From the NCBI RefSeq assembly GCF_004745825.1, contig NZ_SRLA01000001.1, positions 1,364,001 through 1,428,000 on the forward strand: DNA of 64,000 bases, given 5' to 3'. Under the pieces are notes generated by a model, which was not told where the DNA came from, did no database searches, and saw nothing but the letters and a program-made list of their open reading frames with translations. Source of the stretch: Hymenobacter fodinae (GTDB lineage: Bacteria > Bacteroidota > Bacteroidia > Cytophagales > Hymenobacteraceae). The translations under genes and the position numbers were made by a program. This document shows, in pieces, positions 45,266 to 53,325 of this stretch; the first letter of the stretch is position 1, and each line of letters starts with the position of its first letter.

Positions 45266-46081
45266 TTAAGAGTTAGGCAGGGCCATTTCCTGCACTGCAG
45301 GCTGGGGCTTACGCCAGGTACTAGGCTCCGGAATACCAGCTCCTTCGGATAGGAACTCACTGGCAATAATCGTGTAAACCCGGTCCTTTAGTTCCGGGGC
45401 ATCGGCTAAGGTAAGGCCGGTGGTTGGAATCGGCTCGTGCATAACTAGCCGCAGCGGAGAATACCGCACTCGCAGCGAGCCCTTGATACTGGGCATGAAC
45501 TTGTGATTGAGCGGCATAGAAATAGGCACGATAGGTACGCCTGCCGCAATAGCTAGTTGGAAAGCACCTTCCTTAAACGGCACCATTTCTTCGCCGGGCT
45601 TAGGAGAGATAGTACCCTCCGGAAAAATAACCACTGAGCGGCCTGCCTCCAGACTACGCCGTGCTTCTACCATTGAGCGTCCCCGGCTTACGGCGCTGTT
45701 GCGGTTGACAGTAATATAGGTGCTACCGAAAATAGGACCCCACACGGGTACCTCCGCCAGGTCACTCTTGCCCACCATGTTCAGAAAGCCCGGAATGGCT
45801 TTGAACAACATCAGGATATCGATGTAGGAGCCGTGGTTAGCTACATACACGCACGGCTGATCCGCAGGAAGAGGGTTTTTCTTGATAATAGTAACGGGCA
45901 CCCCCCACATCCGGATGGAGAAAATACTCCAGCCCCGGTTAAGAGCGTGAAGCTGCCGGTGCCATTTCTGGCGGCTCATCAGCCACTGCAGCGGATAGGT
46001 CAGCACGAAAGGCAGCACAAACCAAAAGGTTGCCCAAGTGGTGTAGAGCCGGTGGCCTATGTAACGTATCAAGCGACGCAT
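45266..46081 (-). CDS. 1-acyl-sn-glycerol-3-phosphate acyltransferase-like protein
   Basis: This 271-aa PlsC-family protein has an N-terminal TM segment (WATFWFVLPFVLTYPLQWL), acyltransferase motif I NHGSYID (NHxxxxD), the GSTYITVNR region and motif III FPEGT. These enzymes acylate lysophosphatidate to phosphatidate at the inner membrane. Substrate within the family (lysophosphatidate or other lysolipids) is not certain. A consensus -7 promoter element sits so close to the ATG that the mRNA may be leaderless. It lies 23 bp upstream of gatC on the same strand. Confidence 0.92.
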   Translation of the reverse strand: MRRLIRYIGHRLYTTWATFWFVLPFVLTYPLQWLMSRQKWHRQLHALNRGWSIFSIRMWGVPVTIIKKNPLPADQPCVYVANHGSYIDILMLFKAIPGFLNMVGKSDLAEVPVWGPIFGSTYITVNRNSAVSRGRSMVEARRSLEAGRSVVIFPEGTISPKPGEEMVPFKEGAFQLAIAAGVPIVPISMPLNHKFMPSIKGSLRVRYSPLRLVMHEPIPTTGLTLADAPELKDRVYTIIASEFLSEGAGIPEPSTWRKPQPAVQEMALPNS

Positions 46082-46086
46082 ACCTG

Positions 46087-46094
46087 CAAAGGTA
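46087..46094 (-). promoter_or_regulatory. -7 element (TACCTTTG) abutting the acyltransferase start
   Basis: On the minus strand TACCTTTG is followed by 5 nt and then the ATG. With the usual Bacteroidota spacing, transcription would begin at or within 1-2 nt of the start codon. Confidence 0.6.
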
Positions 46095-46114
46095 AAAGGG
46101 ATACGCGAGTAACG

Positions 46115-46151
46115 GCGAGGCTGGAACCGAGCTAAGCAACTCCAGCCTCGC
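46115..46151. terminator. Hairpin after the NUDIX gene
   Basis: The 11-bp arms GCGAGGCTGGA and TCCAGCCTCGC have a 15-nt loop. On the minus strand it begins 9 bp past the NUDIX stop. The following bases are not T-rich, so it may be a weak or Rho-assisted terminator. Confidence 0.6.
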
Positions 46152-46160
46152 TGTGCCAGC

Positions 46161-46733
46161 TTACTGCGCCAGCACGCGAGCCGCCTTTAGCAGGCCGGCT
46201 ACACTAATGGCATCCGTAATCCGGTTGTTCATCACCATTTCAATAGCCTCAGAAAGGGGCAGCTTCCAGACGTGCAGATCCTCGGTGTCCTCAGGTTCTT
46301 CTGCGCCAAACTCTAGGTCTTGCGCCAAGAACACAAACCCCTCCTCATCAGTAACGGAGTTTGATGTGTGCAGCCGGGCAATATTGGTCCAGCGGTGGGC
46401 CGTGATACCGGTTTCTTCGCGCAGCTCCCGTTGGGCTGATTCCAAGATGTCAAGCTCTACTGGGCCACCACCCATCGGGATTTCCCAGCTGTATTCGTTG
46501 AGGGCGTAACGGTACTGGCCTACCAGCCATGTATTACCTTCCTCATCAACCGGCACAATACCCAGCGCCTTGTTTTTCATGGATACTACGCCATAGAGGC
46601 CCGGATTTCCGGCAGGATTCGTAATCTGGTCTTCCCGCACCCTGATCCAAGGGTTTTCGTACTTGACCTCGCTGTTGTGCGTTTGCCAAGGGTTGTGCGT
46701 TTCGTCGAGCTCGGAAAGATTCTTATTGGACAT
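46161..46733 (-). CDS. NUDIX hydrolase (ADP-ribose pyrophosphatase-like)
   Basis: This 190-aa protein has an N-terminal strand region (EVKYENPWIRVREDQITNPAG) typical of ADP-ribose pyrophosphatases. The Nudix box runs from GGPVELDILESAQ through RELREETGI, with the conserved REx2EE glutamates that bind Mg2+. The family hydrolyses ADP-ribose or ADP-sugars to AMP and a sugar phosphate. A near-consensus -7 element (TACCTTTA on minus) lies about 30 bp upstream. It is separated from the next gene by a hairpin. Confidence 0.9.
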   Translation of the reverse strand: MSNKNLSELDETHNPWQTHNSEVKYENPWIRVREDQITNPAGNPGLYGVVSMKNKALGIVPVDEEGNTWLVGQYRYALNEYSWEIPMGGGPVELDILESAQRELREETGITAHRWTNIARLHTSNSVTDEEGFVFLAQDLEFGAEEPEDTEDLHVWKLPLSEAIEMVMNNRITDAISVAGLLKAARVLAQ

Positions 46734-47166
46734 AAGCAAGAAATAGCTGGAAGGTGATGGGCGTAAAGGTAAGACTGATTTCTAGCTTTATAGGCACTAA
46801 GTATACACCTACCGGGTAGAAGAGTGAGTTGGTCGGTAAAGTAGTACTGTTTACCAAGTTCCAAAGCAAGCAAGGATAGCGCTAGTATACATTTGTATCA
46901 GTAATGAATGGCGCACGTAGGGTTAATGGAAAGGAAGGCTTCTACTGCGTTGTGTTGTTGTCGGCAAAGGAGTAGGGTGGATGAATGATTTGCCGGCCAA
47001 CACACTGAAAAAACCGCTGCTTCAAGCAGCGGTTTTTTTGTTTTACGCCTTCTGCAAGCCACTCAATTACCAAAATCCTGTAAGGGTCCGCCTCCAACCT
47101 CGACTAGGTAGGGTGCGTATCATCGGAAGGTCGATCGTTCACATCCCGGTCGATGCAGTAAGTTGT
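46734..47166. other. 433-bp gap with an orphan terminator
   Basis: No protein gene is convincing here. The frame open from 46981 shows no similarity before the small protein at 47167, and it reads through a strong terminator at 47008-47038. The terminator has no upstream plus-strand gene to serve, so a short untranslated transcript is possible. Confidence 0.5.
47008..47038. terminator. Strong intrinsic terminator without a gene to terminate
   Basis: The arms AAAAAACCGCTGCTT and AAGCAGCGGTTTTTT have a minimal loop, and T7 follows the stem on plus (A6 on minus). The nearest plus-strand gene upstream ends nearly 9 kb away. Upstream of it lies only the NUDIX start (minus). Confidence 0.9.
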
Positions 47167-47412
47167 ATGGCCAATCAGTCAAAAAAGCAAACTACTCAAG
47201 AACAGCCTGGCGACCCACTATTCAACCTGAAGCATGCCCAGGCTGAGTCTGAACTCATACAGAACACCGGTGGCCTAGGCCCCACTACCAACGTGTATAT
47301 CACCACCGACGAAGACGACGCTTTGGATGAAGGCCCGCGTGACAAACAGGGCAACCGCCGTGGGGCTAATGATGGTCCGGACGTTGGCTCGGCCGCTGGC
47401 AGCCACAAATAA
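47167..47412 (+). CDS. Small acidic hypothetical protein (81 aa)
   Basis: From the ATG at 47167 the product is MANQSKKQTTQEQPGDPLFN..., with a hydrophilic, probably disordered sequence, an acidic centre (YITTDEDDALDEGP) and a Gly/Asn-rich tail (GNRRGANDGPDVGSAAG). I recognise no family, signal or membrane segment. A terminator directly follows, which supports a real transcript. The upstream extension is rejected because it crosses a terminator. Confidence 0.6.
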   Translation: MANQSKKQTTQEQPGDPLFNLKHAQAESELIQNTGGLGPTTNVYITTDEDDALDEGPRDKQGNRRGANDGPDVGSAAGSHK

Positions 47413-47444
47413 TACCATATCCGCTGCGGAATAGCAGCACCTAG

Positions 47445-47487
47445 AACAGGCCTCTCCTATTGCCAGATGCAGTAGGGGAGGCCTGTT
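47445..47487 (+). terminator. Terminator after the 81-aa gene
   Basis: The arms AACAGGCCTCTCCTAT and GTAGGGGAGGCCTGTT pair with two mismatches or wobbles around an 11-nt loop and are followed by CCTTTG. Confidence 0.75.
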
Positions 47488-47538
47488 CCTTTGTGTGTAC
47501 GCGGGTTTTCCTGATGTAGAGATGAGAGTGGCCTAGCG

Positions 47539-47546
47539 TACCTTTG
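47539..47546 (+). promoter_or_regulatory. rnhB: -7 element (TACCTTTG) four bases before the rnhB ATG
   Basis: This exact TAnnTTTG match ends 4 nt before the start codon, so transcription would start at about the A of ATG. A TGAGAGTGGCCTAG motif copy lies immediately upstream (from 47523). Confidence 0.6.
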
Positions 47547-47550
47547 CGGA

Positions 47551-48126
47551 ATGTTACTCGCTTCGTACACGGGCCACCCCCTGGAAGCCGGACTCGATGA
47601 AGCAGGCCGGGGGTGTTTGGCCGGGCCCGTTTTTGCCGCCGCTGTTATCCTGCCGCCCGACTTTACTTCTCAGCACCTCAACGACTCCAAGCAAATGACA
47701 GCTCGCCGGCGGGAGCTGGTGCGCGCCGAAATATGCCAGGAAGCCGTAGCGTGGGCTGTAGCGGAGGCGTCGCCACAGGAAATAGCCTCTATCAACATTG
47801 CGCAGGCGAGTTATCTGGCGATGCACCGGGCCGTAGCAAAGCTAGACATACAGCCCACGCACCTGCTGGTGGATGGTAATCGGTTTCGGGCGCATCCTGT
47901 GCTACCGCACACCTGCATTATTGGGGGCGATGGATTATACCGCTCTATTGCGGCGGCCTCGGTGCTGGCAAAAACATTCCGTGATGACCGGATGCGGGAG
48001 CTGGCGGCAGAGTTTCCGTACTACGGTTGGGAGCAAAATGCTGGGTATCCTACTCCAACCCATCGGGCGGCCATTAGGGACCACGGGCCCACAGAGCACC
48101 ACCGAATGGGGTTTCGGCTGCTATAG
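47551..48126 (+). CDS. rnhB: Ribonuclease HII
   Basis: RNase HII removes RNA primers and single ribonucleotides from DNA. The 191-aa protein has the acidic motif GLDEAGRGCLAGPVFAAAVI (Asp-Glu pair), DSKQMTARRRE, HLLVDGNRF with the third acid and the DDRMRELAAEFP/GYPTPTHRAAI tail. Length is normal. A leaderless promoter is suggested by the -7 element directly before the ATG. It converges with the response regulator across a 145-bp gap in which I saw no terminator hairpin. Confidence 0.95.
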   Translation: MLLASYTGHPLEAGLDEAGRGCLAGPVFAAAVILPPDFTSQHLNDSKQMTARRRELVRAEICQEAVAWAVAEASPQEIASINIAQASYLAMHRAVAKLDIQPTHLLVDGNRFRAHPVLPHTCIIGGDGLYRSIAAASVLAKTFRDDRMRELAAEFPYYGWEQNAGYPTPTHRAAIRDHGPTEHHRMGFRLL

Positions 48127-48271
48127 CCGAAGTTCCGATGATTTTATAAACAGCAAGACCTTAGCATACTAGCGCCGGCCATTGCTAGGCCACTGTTGCC
48201 AGATACCAAGGTCATACATAATTGGTGCAACTGGCTTATGGTACCCTCAGGTTCAGTTGCAACTGTGCGGC

Positions 48272-48715
48272 TTAATCTTTCAGCCGGAGCAGGTCCAGGA
48301 AAAGGCTAAAACCATCTACCGTGGCGCCTCCTTCTCCAAACTTATCAAAGCTTAGCGGCTTGATGATGTATCCGCTGACAGCCAACTCCTGGGCTTTGAA
48401 CCGTTCGGTTTCAAGATCAGAGGTGGTGGTGATAAACACATTGAGGCCTACAAAGTCGGGGTCGGAGCGCAAGATCTGCAGTAGCTCTAGTCCATTCATG
48501 CGGGGCATGTTAATGTCGAGCATCACCACATTAGGCTTAGGGATCTGTGCTTTCCCGTCTTCGCCCCGAAGCAGACTTAGGGCTTCTTTGCCGTTGCGGG
48601 CAATATGCAAGGGTACATCAATGTTGTGCTTCCGTAGCTCGCGTTGCACATTCATTATATCCATCTGATCGTCTTCGACGAGCAGAATGCTAGGTTGAGA
48701 GTCGTCGCTTATCAT
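48272..48715 (-). CDS. Single-domain response regulator
   Basis: This 147-aa CheY-like receiver has the acidic pocket ILLVEDDQMD, phospho-acceptor Asp67 in VVMLDINMP, the switch residues ITTTSD and the lysine in IIKPLSF. No output domain is attached, so it acts by protein interaction. It resembles Rcp1-type regulators paired with phytochrome or CHASE3 kinases. The sensor kinase gene ends 47 bp upstream on the same strand, making them a probable cognate pair. Confidence 0.95.
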   Translation of the reverse strand: MISDDSQPSILLVEDDQMDIMNVQRELRKHNIDVPLHIARNGKEALSLLRGEDGKAQIPKPNVVMLDINMPRMNGLELLQILRSDPDFVGLNVFITTTSDLETERFKAQELAVSGYIIKPLSFDKFGEGGATVDGFSLFLDLLRLKD

Positions 48716-48762
48716 GGGGTCGAAAAACGGATAAAGTCCGAATATCTAAGCGCGTATACGTG

Positions 48763-50316
48763 CTACCGACGACTTTGGGCATAGGAAGCCGAGATTAGGG
48801 CTTCTTTCGAGCGTGATTCTGCACGGCGGGAAGTTTCCTTAGGCCAGGTAAAGATGAAAGTGGCCCCCTGGCCCTCAGCTGATTCTACGCGAATAGTACC
48901 GCCGCGCCCTTCCACTATTTTCTTTACTATGGCTAGGCCTACGCCCGTGCTTTCCAGGGTGTCGCGCTCCGTTAGCGTCTGGAAGATGACGAAAATCCGC
49001 TCGTGGTACTCGGGGGCAATACCTGGCCCGTTGTCCTGAACGGTGAACTGAAATTGCCCACGCTCCTCGCGGCAGCCAATTTTGATCAAGCCCGTCTCCG
49101 GGTGGTTATGGTACTTAAGGGCGTTGCTGATGAGGTTGCTGAACACTTGCTGCAACTGCACGCGGTTGGTAGTGAGCGTGGGCAAATAGCTGGGTAGCTC
49201 AATAGTAAACCCCGGCGGCGGAGCCAGTGAGTCGAGGATTTCCTGCAGTAGTTCGCGCACGTTCACGCGCTCCTCCGCCTGCTTCGTGCGCCCCACCCGA
49301 GACAACTCCAGAATACCACTAATGAGGTTTTCCATGCGGAAGACGCGAGTGCGCATCAGCAACAAAAATTCCCGAATATGCTCGGGCAACTCTTGGCCCA
49401 TGTCTTCTTCAATCCAACGAGAGGCCGTTTCAATGCCCCGCAGCGGCGCTTTCAGGTCATGAGAAACCACGTAGGCAAACTGATCCAGCTCCTGATTGCG
49501 GCGCTCCAGCTGCGTAATAGTCCCATCAATGGTATTCGACATGATATTAAGCGAGTCGGCCAGCTCCGTGAGCTCGTCCTGCTCCGTGTCGAGAACCGTG
49601 GTGGCATACTCGCCATCGGCAATGCTGCGAGAAAGCGTTACCATGCCTCCAATGCGGTGCGAGAGTTGGCGCACCAGATACGACGCATACAGCAGGCCTA
49701 GGAAGATAGTCGCCAGCGTGATACTCACTGATAGCACGCGCGTTTCCCGAATGCTTTCCTGTAGCTTTTGGCGCTGCCCCAGGCGCATGCGGGTTTCTTC
49801 CTGCTCAAACGCCGTAAACACCACCCTGATCTGGTCCATAAGGATTTTGCCGGTGAGCCCCGAGGTGAGGTTGCGGTGCTCCAGTCCCTCCAACGCTATC
49901 TGGTTCGGGTTCCGGCGTAGGGCCTCCCGCTTTTCACTGATGAGCAGGTGAGAGTAGGCCGTCCATTGCTGGTAAAGCTGCTGCGCGCGTAGCATGCGGT
50001 TGTACTGAGGAGTGTTGATGGGCAACTCGTCGCGAAGCTCCGCGAACCGGCCTAGCAGGTTTCGCTCACCCTCATAGTAATACTCCAGCAGCACCTCATT
50101 GCCAATAAGCAAATACCCCCGGAAGCCGCTTTCCATATCAATGATGTTGCGCAGTAGGGTGGTAGCCTCACCCGTGATGCGCTGGGAGCGTTCTACGCGC
50201 TGAGAATTGCGTAGCACCTTGCGAGAAAGCTGGTAATTGATAACCACTACGGCCGCAAACAGCACCGAAATGGCCACAAAGCCAGCGAAGAGTTTAGTAG
50301 AAATTCGAAGCTTCAT
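48763..50316 (-). CDS. CHASE3-HAMP sensor histidine kinase
   Basis: This 517-aa membrane kinase has TM1 (about 8-28), a periplasmic helical CHASE3 domain (about 35-185, with IIDMESGFRGYLLIGNE), TM2 (about 193-215), HAMP, a HisKA domain with His286 in YVVSHDLKAPLRG, and a HATPase domain with N-box LISNALKYHN and G1 DNGPGI. CHASE3 ligands are generally unknown. It is encoded between a CZB zinc-binding protein (upstream, 51-bp gap) and a single-domain receiver (downstream), all on one strand. The three likely form one signalling pathway. Confidence 0.95.
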   Translation of the reverse strand: MKLRISTKLFAGFVAISVLFAAVVVINYQLSRKVLRNSQRVERSQRITGEATTLLRNIIDMESGFRGYLLIGNEVLLEYYYEGERNLLGRFAELRDELPINTPQYNRMLRAQQLYQQWTAYSHLLISEKREALRRNPNQIALEGLEHRNLTSGLTGKILMDQIRVVFTAFEQEETRMRLGQRQKLQESIRETRVLSVSITLATIFLGLLYASYLVRQLSHRIGGMVTLSRSIADGEYATTVLDTEQDELTELADSLNIMSNTIDGTITQLERRNQELDQFAYVVSHDLKAPLRGIETASRWIEEDMGQELPEHIREFLLLMRTRVFRMENLISGILELSRVGRTKQAEERVNVRELLQEILDSLAPPPGFTIELPSYLPTLTTNRVQLQQVFSNLISNALKYHNHPETGLIKIGCREERGQFQFTVQDNGPGIAPEYHERIFVIFQTLTERDTLESTGVGLAIVKKIVEGRGGTIRVESAEGQGATFIFTWPKETSRRAESRSKEALISASYAQSRR

Positions 50317-50337
50317 GCCGGGCAGGGAAGATGAAAG

Positions 50338-50373
50338 CGCTAGGCCACTAGGCTGCCAGCAAGTGGCCTAGCG
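50338..50373. terminator. Inverted AGTGGCCTAG pair spanning the CZB stop codon
   Basis: The 12-bp arms CGCTAGGCCACT (50338-50349) and AGTGGCCTAGCG (50362-50373) are exact reverse complements with a 12-nt loop. The CZB stop codon (50368-50370) lies inside one arm. It could be a processing or attenuation hairpin between the CZB and kinase genes. There is no U-run. Confidence 0.7.
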
Positions 50374-50733
50374 GCCCGTGCGGAGCTGTTGCTGCATCGT
50401 ACGCAAGAGCTCTGTTATATGATCTGCAATCTGATCAACTTCTGCCAAGCCCGCAATGGCTTGGTCTTGGTGGCCCTGCTGCAGCAGATCCATCAGGCGG
50501 TTGGCTACCTGGTGCATGCGAATGTGCACCCGGTTTAGTTCGTGGCTGATGGGCATATGAGCGTACTCCTTTAACACCCGGGTATTAATCCACTGGCCGA
50601 AGCTGCACACGTTCGGGTCGCGGATGGGTGTTTGGCTGGTGCCGCTACCGTATAGGAAAGAGCGTAGCTTGGACTTGAACGACAGGTGCTTTATCAGAGC
50701 GGAATCGAAATCCTGTTTGAGCTCATCGGTCAT
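50368..50733 (-). CDS. Stand-alone CZB (chemoreceptor zinc-binding) domain protein
   Basis: The protein has 121 aa from MTDELKQDFDSALIKHLSFK. The CZB pattern is complete: His16, then Cys43 in NVCSFGQWI (CxFGxW), and His70/His74 in VHIRMHQ. In the family these bind Zn2+ with high affinity and respond to zinc or to oxidation of the cysteine, usually as part of a chemoreceptor or diguanylate cyclase. Here the domain stands alone next to a CHASE3 kinase. A -7 element (TATCTTTG, 50836-50843 minus) lies upstream and overlaps an alternative start at 50838, which supports the start chosen. Confidence 0.87.
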   Translation of the reverse strand: MTDELKQDFDSALIKHLSFKSKLRSFLYGSGTSQTPIRDPNVCSFGQWINTRVLKEYAHMPISHELNRVHIRMHQVANRLMDLLQQGHQDQAIAGLAEVDQIADHITELLRTMQQQLRTGR

Positions 50734-51050
50734 AAATTCTACATCAGAGGCTGCCCAGACAGCGAGAAAATGGCTAGGTGCCAGTAAAATGAGCAGTAGC
50801 TCAGAAAAGCTCTTGCGCGGGGCAAGAAGTAACCACAAAGATAAGCCTGGGCAGTTGGCCCAAGGGCATTAGGAATTGGCTAATTTCGCCCGGCGCTTGA
50901 TACCTGCCCGTAGGCCTATGAGCAAACATTGAGGCGCTGTTACCACAAGTGTGAAAGCCAGAGCTTATACGGATGAAAGCTCCTCCGTAGCTAAGGTAAT
51001 TCGCTTAGGGTAGTTTGTTTTCCTTCTTTTCTCCCACCACCCATTTTCTG
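50734..51050. other. 317-bp divergent intergenic region (CZB/gcvT)
   Basis: It holds the minus-strand -7 element TATCTTTG at 50836-50843 for the CZB gene and a TAGGCC motif copy near 50913. For gcvT I found no exact -7 element. No gene is supported here; the CZB frame continues open to 50838 but overlaps the promoter. Confidence 0.5.
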
Positions 51051-52157
51051 ATGGCTGAAGACCTCAAAACCGTTCCGTTGAATGATGTGCACCAGCAGCT
51101 AGGTGCTAAAATGGTGCCTTTCGCGGGCTATAATATGCCCGTGCGCTACTCCTCCGACCTGGAAGAGCACCACACCGTGCGCCGGGCCGTGGGCATCTTC
51201 GACGTGTCGCACATGGGCGAGTTTCGGGTGCGCGGCCCCCAGGCCCTCGATCTGATTCAGCGCGTGACCAGCAACGACGCCAGTAAGCTGCAGCCCGGTA
51301 AAGCGCAGTACTCGTGCCTGCCCAACACCCAGGGCGGCATTGTAGATGACTTGCTGGTGTATAAGCTGGCTGAGGAAGACTATCTGCTGGTGGTAAATGC
51401 GTCGAACATCGACAAAGATTGGAACTGGATTCAGCAGCACAATACGCAGGGGGCCGAAATGGAAAACGTTTCCGACTCGATTAGCCTGTTTGCCGTGCAG
51501 GGCCCCAAGGCCATTCAAGCCCTCCAGAGCCTCACCGATACTGACCTGACCAGCATTCCGTACTATTCCTTCGTGCAGGGTACGTTTGCTGGTGCCCCCA
51601 ACGTCATTATCTCGGCCACGGGCTACACCGGGGCAGGTGGGTTTGAGCTATACGTGCCTAATGAGCACGCCAAGCAAGTCTGGGACAGCGTAATGGAAGC
51701 CGGTAAGCCATTCGGCCTGAAGCCCATCGGCCTTGGCGCCCGCGACACCCTCCGTCTGGAAATGGGTTACTGCCTCTACGGCAACGACATCACCGACGAA
51801 ACCTCGCCTCTGGAGGCCGGGCTGGGCTGGATTACAAAGTTTACAAAAGACTTCACCAACGCCGATAACCTTAAGCAGCAGAAAGAAGCTGGGGTTTCGC
51901 GCAAACTGGTGGGCTTCCTGATGGATGGCCCCGGCATTCCGCGCGGGCACTACGAGCTGGTGAATGAAGCCGGCGAGAAAATTGGTGACGTTACCAGTGG
52001 CACGCAGTCACCTAGCCTGAGCAAGGGCATAGGCCTAGGCTACGTGCAAACTGAGCTGAGCGCGCCCGGCAGCAAGATCTTTGTGCAGGTGCGCGGCAAG
52101 AACTTGCCCGCCACCGTAGTAAAGCTGCCCTTCGTGCCCGGTACCGAAGAGGCTTAA
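51051..52157 (+). CDS. gcvT: Aminomethyltransferase (glycine cleavage T-protein)
   Basis: GcvT transfers the methylene group from the H-protein-bound aminomethyl to tetrahydrofolate, releasing ammonia. The 368-aa protein has [31 protein letters not shown] with the catalytic Asp region, the folate-binding [15 protein letters not shown] and [13 protein letters not shown], and the C-terminal [21 protein letters not shown]. The start [14 protein letters not shown] is preferred over the 12-residue extension. gcvP and gcvH are not in the window. A terminator follows. Confidence 0.96.
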   Translation: MAEDLKTVPLNDVHQQLGAKMVPFAGYNMPVRYSSDLEEHHTVRRAVGIFDVSHMGEFRVRGPQALDLIQRVTSNDASKLQPGKAQYSCLPNTQGGIVDDLLVYKLAEEDYLLVVNASNIDKDWNWIQQHNTQGAEMENVSDSISLFAVQGPKAIQALQSLTDTDLTSIPYYSFVQGTFAGAPNVIISATGYTGAGGFELYVPNEHAKQVWDSVMEAGKPFGLKPIGLGARDTLRLEMGYCLYGNDITDETSPLEAGLGWITKFTKDFTNADNLKQQKEAGVSRKLVGFLMDGPGIPRGHYELVNEAGEKIGDVTSGTQSPSLSKGIGLGYVQTELSAPGSKIFVQVRGKNLPATVVKLPFVPGTEEA

Positions 52158-52173
52158 GCTGTATGTCATGAGC

Positions 52174-52213
52174 AATTGCCAGTTACCAGGCTACGGCTTG
52201 GTAGCTGGCAATT
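52174..52213 (+). terminator. Terminator after gcvT
   Basis: The arms AATTGCCAGTTACCA and TGGTAGCTGGCAATT pair with one wobble around a 10-nt loop, followed by TTGTTT. It lies 16 bp past the gcvT stop. Confidence 0.82.
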
Positions 52214-52256
52214 TTGTTTACTCACCCATCCTGTTTTCTCCGCAACAATTTTCACC

Positions 52257-52970
52257 ATGCCTTCCCTCGATATTTGTTTTTCCCCGGAGCTACTTCCACT
52301 TTATGACCTGCGAGGCCGGGTGGCAGTGGTGGTGGATATTCTGCGGGCTACTTCTTCTATTGTAACGGCACTAGCCCAGGGTGTTACACACATGGTGCCC
52401 TTTAGTGAGCTGGAGCCATGCCGGGAAATGGCGAGCCAGGGCTACCTCACGGCCGCTGAGCGCGACGGACGGCAGGCCGAAAACGTAGATTTGGGCAACT
52501 CGCCCTTTGGCTACCTCGATGGCGTAGTGCCGGTGCGGGGGCGCAGTGTGGCCATCACCACTACCAACGGCACCCGTGCCCTGCATTTATCTGCTGCTGC
52601 TGAACACGTGGTGTTGGGCGCTTTCCTGAACCTAGGTGCCGTAGTTGATTTTGTGCGGAAGCAGCAGCAAGATGTGGTGGTAGTATGTGCGGGCTGGAAA
52701 GGTAAATTTTGCCTCGAAGACACCCTGTTCGGTGGGGCGCTAGCCCACCGGCTGGCGCAAGAGTTTGACGTAACCAGCTCCGATGCTACCCTAGCCGCCC
52801 TCGACCTGTGGCAGGCCGCCCAACCCGATGTAGCCGCCTATCTGCTAAAGTCCGCGCATGTGCGGCGTCTCAACAGCCTAGAGTCGCACAAGGATATGGA
52901 GTTTTGCGTGCGCGAGGATGTATACAGTTTGGTGCCGGTATTTCGGGACGGCCGTATTGTAGTGGCCTAG
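52257..52970 (+). CDS. comB: 2-phosphosulfolactate phosphatase-like protein (ComB family)
   Basis: The protein has 237 aa from MPSLDICFSPELLPLYDL. ComB markers are VVVDILRATSSIVTAL, the metal-site region NLGNSPFGYL-type (here VDLGNSPFGYLDG), ITTTNGTRAL and VVCAGWKGKFCLEDTLFGGA. ComB dephosphorylates phosphosulfolactate, known from coenzyme M synthesis in archaea, but bacteria carry the family without that pathway. In Bacteroidota a link to sulfonate metabolism, perhaps sulfonolipids, is only a guess. Its TAG stop overlaps the stop of the convergent MazG-like gene within one CTAG. Confidence 0.88.
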   Translation: MPSLDICFSPELLPLYDLRGRVAVVVDILRATSSIVTALAQGVTHMVPFSELEPCREMASQGYLTAAERDGRQAENVDLGNSPFGYLDGVVPVRGRSVAITTTNGTRALHLSAAAEHVVLGAFLNLGAVVDFVRKQQQDVVVVCAGWKGKFCLEDTLFGGALAHRLAQEFDVTSSDATLAALDLWQAAQPDVAAYLLKSAHVRRLNSLESHKDMEFCVREDVYSLVPVFRDGRIVVA

Positions 52971-53293
52971 AACAGCTTTTCGTTTTGGCGGTGACGGTCG
53001 GCGTCGCGCTTGGTCTTCTTGGCTAAGTTGCGCTGCAGGGCTTCGGTGAGGTTTACGCCGGTTTGGTTAGCTAAGCAAATCACTACGAACAGGACGTCGG
53101 CCAGCTCATCTGCTAAGACCTTGTCTTTGTCTGATTCTTTAAACGACTGCTCGCCGTACTGGCGGGCAATAATGCGGGCTACCTCGCCTACTTCTTCGGT
53201 AAGCATGGCCATATTGGTGAGTTCATTGAAGTACCGGACGCCGGTAGTCTGAATCCACTGGTCAACAGTTTGCTGGGCTTCTTCGATTGTCAT
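52967..53293 (-). CDS. MazG-like nucleotide pyrophosphohydrolase
   Basis: This 108-aa all-helical protein has the MazG-type metal motif: LTEEVGEVARIIAR followed after about 27 residues by ADELADVLFVVICLAN (ExxE...ExxD). Such enzymes hydrolyse NTPs or dNTPs to the monophosphate and pyrophosphate, often for housecleaning. It is close to the small Bacteroidota YpjD-like group. The dtd gene follows on the same strand after 32 bp, and both may be quality-control genes. Its stop overlaps that of comB by four bases. Confidence 0.93.
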   Translation of the reverse strand: MTIEEAQQTVDQWIQTTGVRYFNELTNMAMLTEEVGEVARIIARQYGEQSFKESDKDKVLADELADVLFVVICLANQTGVNLTEALQRNLAKKTKRDADRHRQNEKLF

Positions 53294-53325
53294 GGGAGCA
53301 GAAAAAAGATGGAAATGCGGCTTGC

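Noticed and set aside
46981..47166. N-terminal extension of the small protein at 47167
   Set aside because: It reads through a strong intrinsic terminator and shows no plausible protein character.
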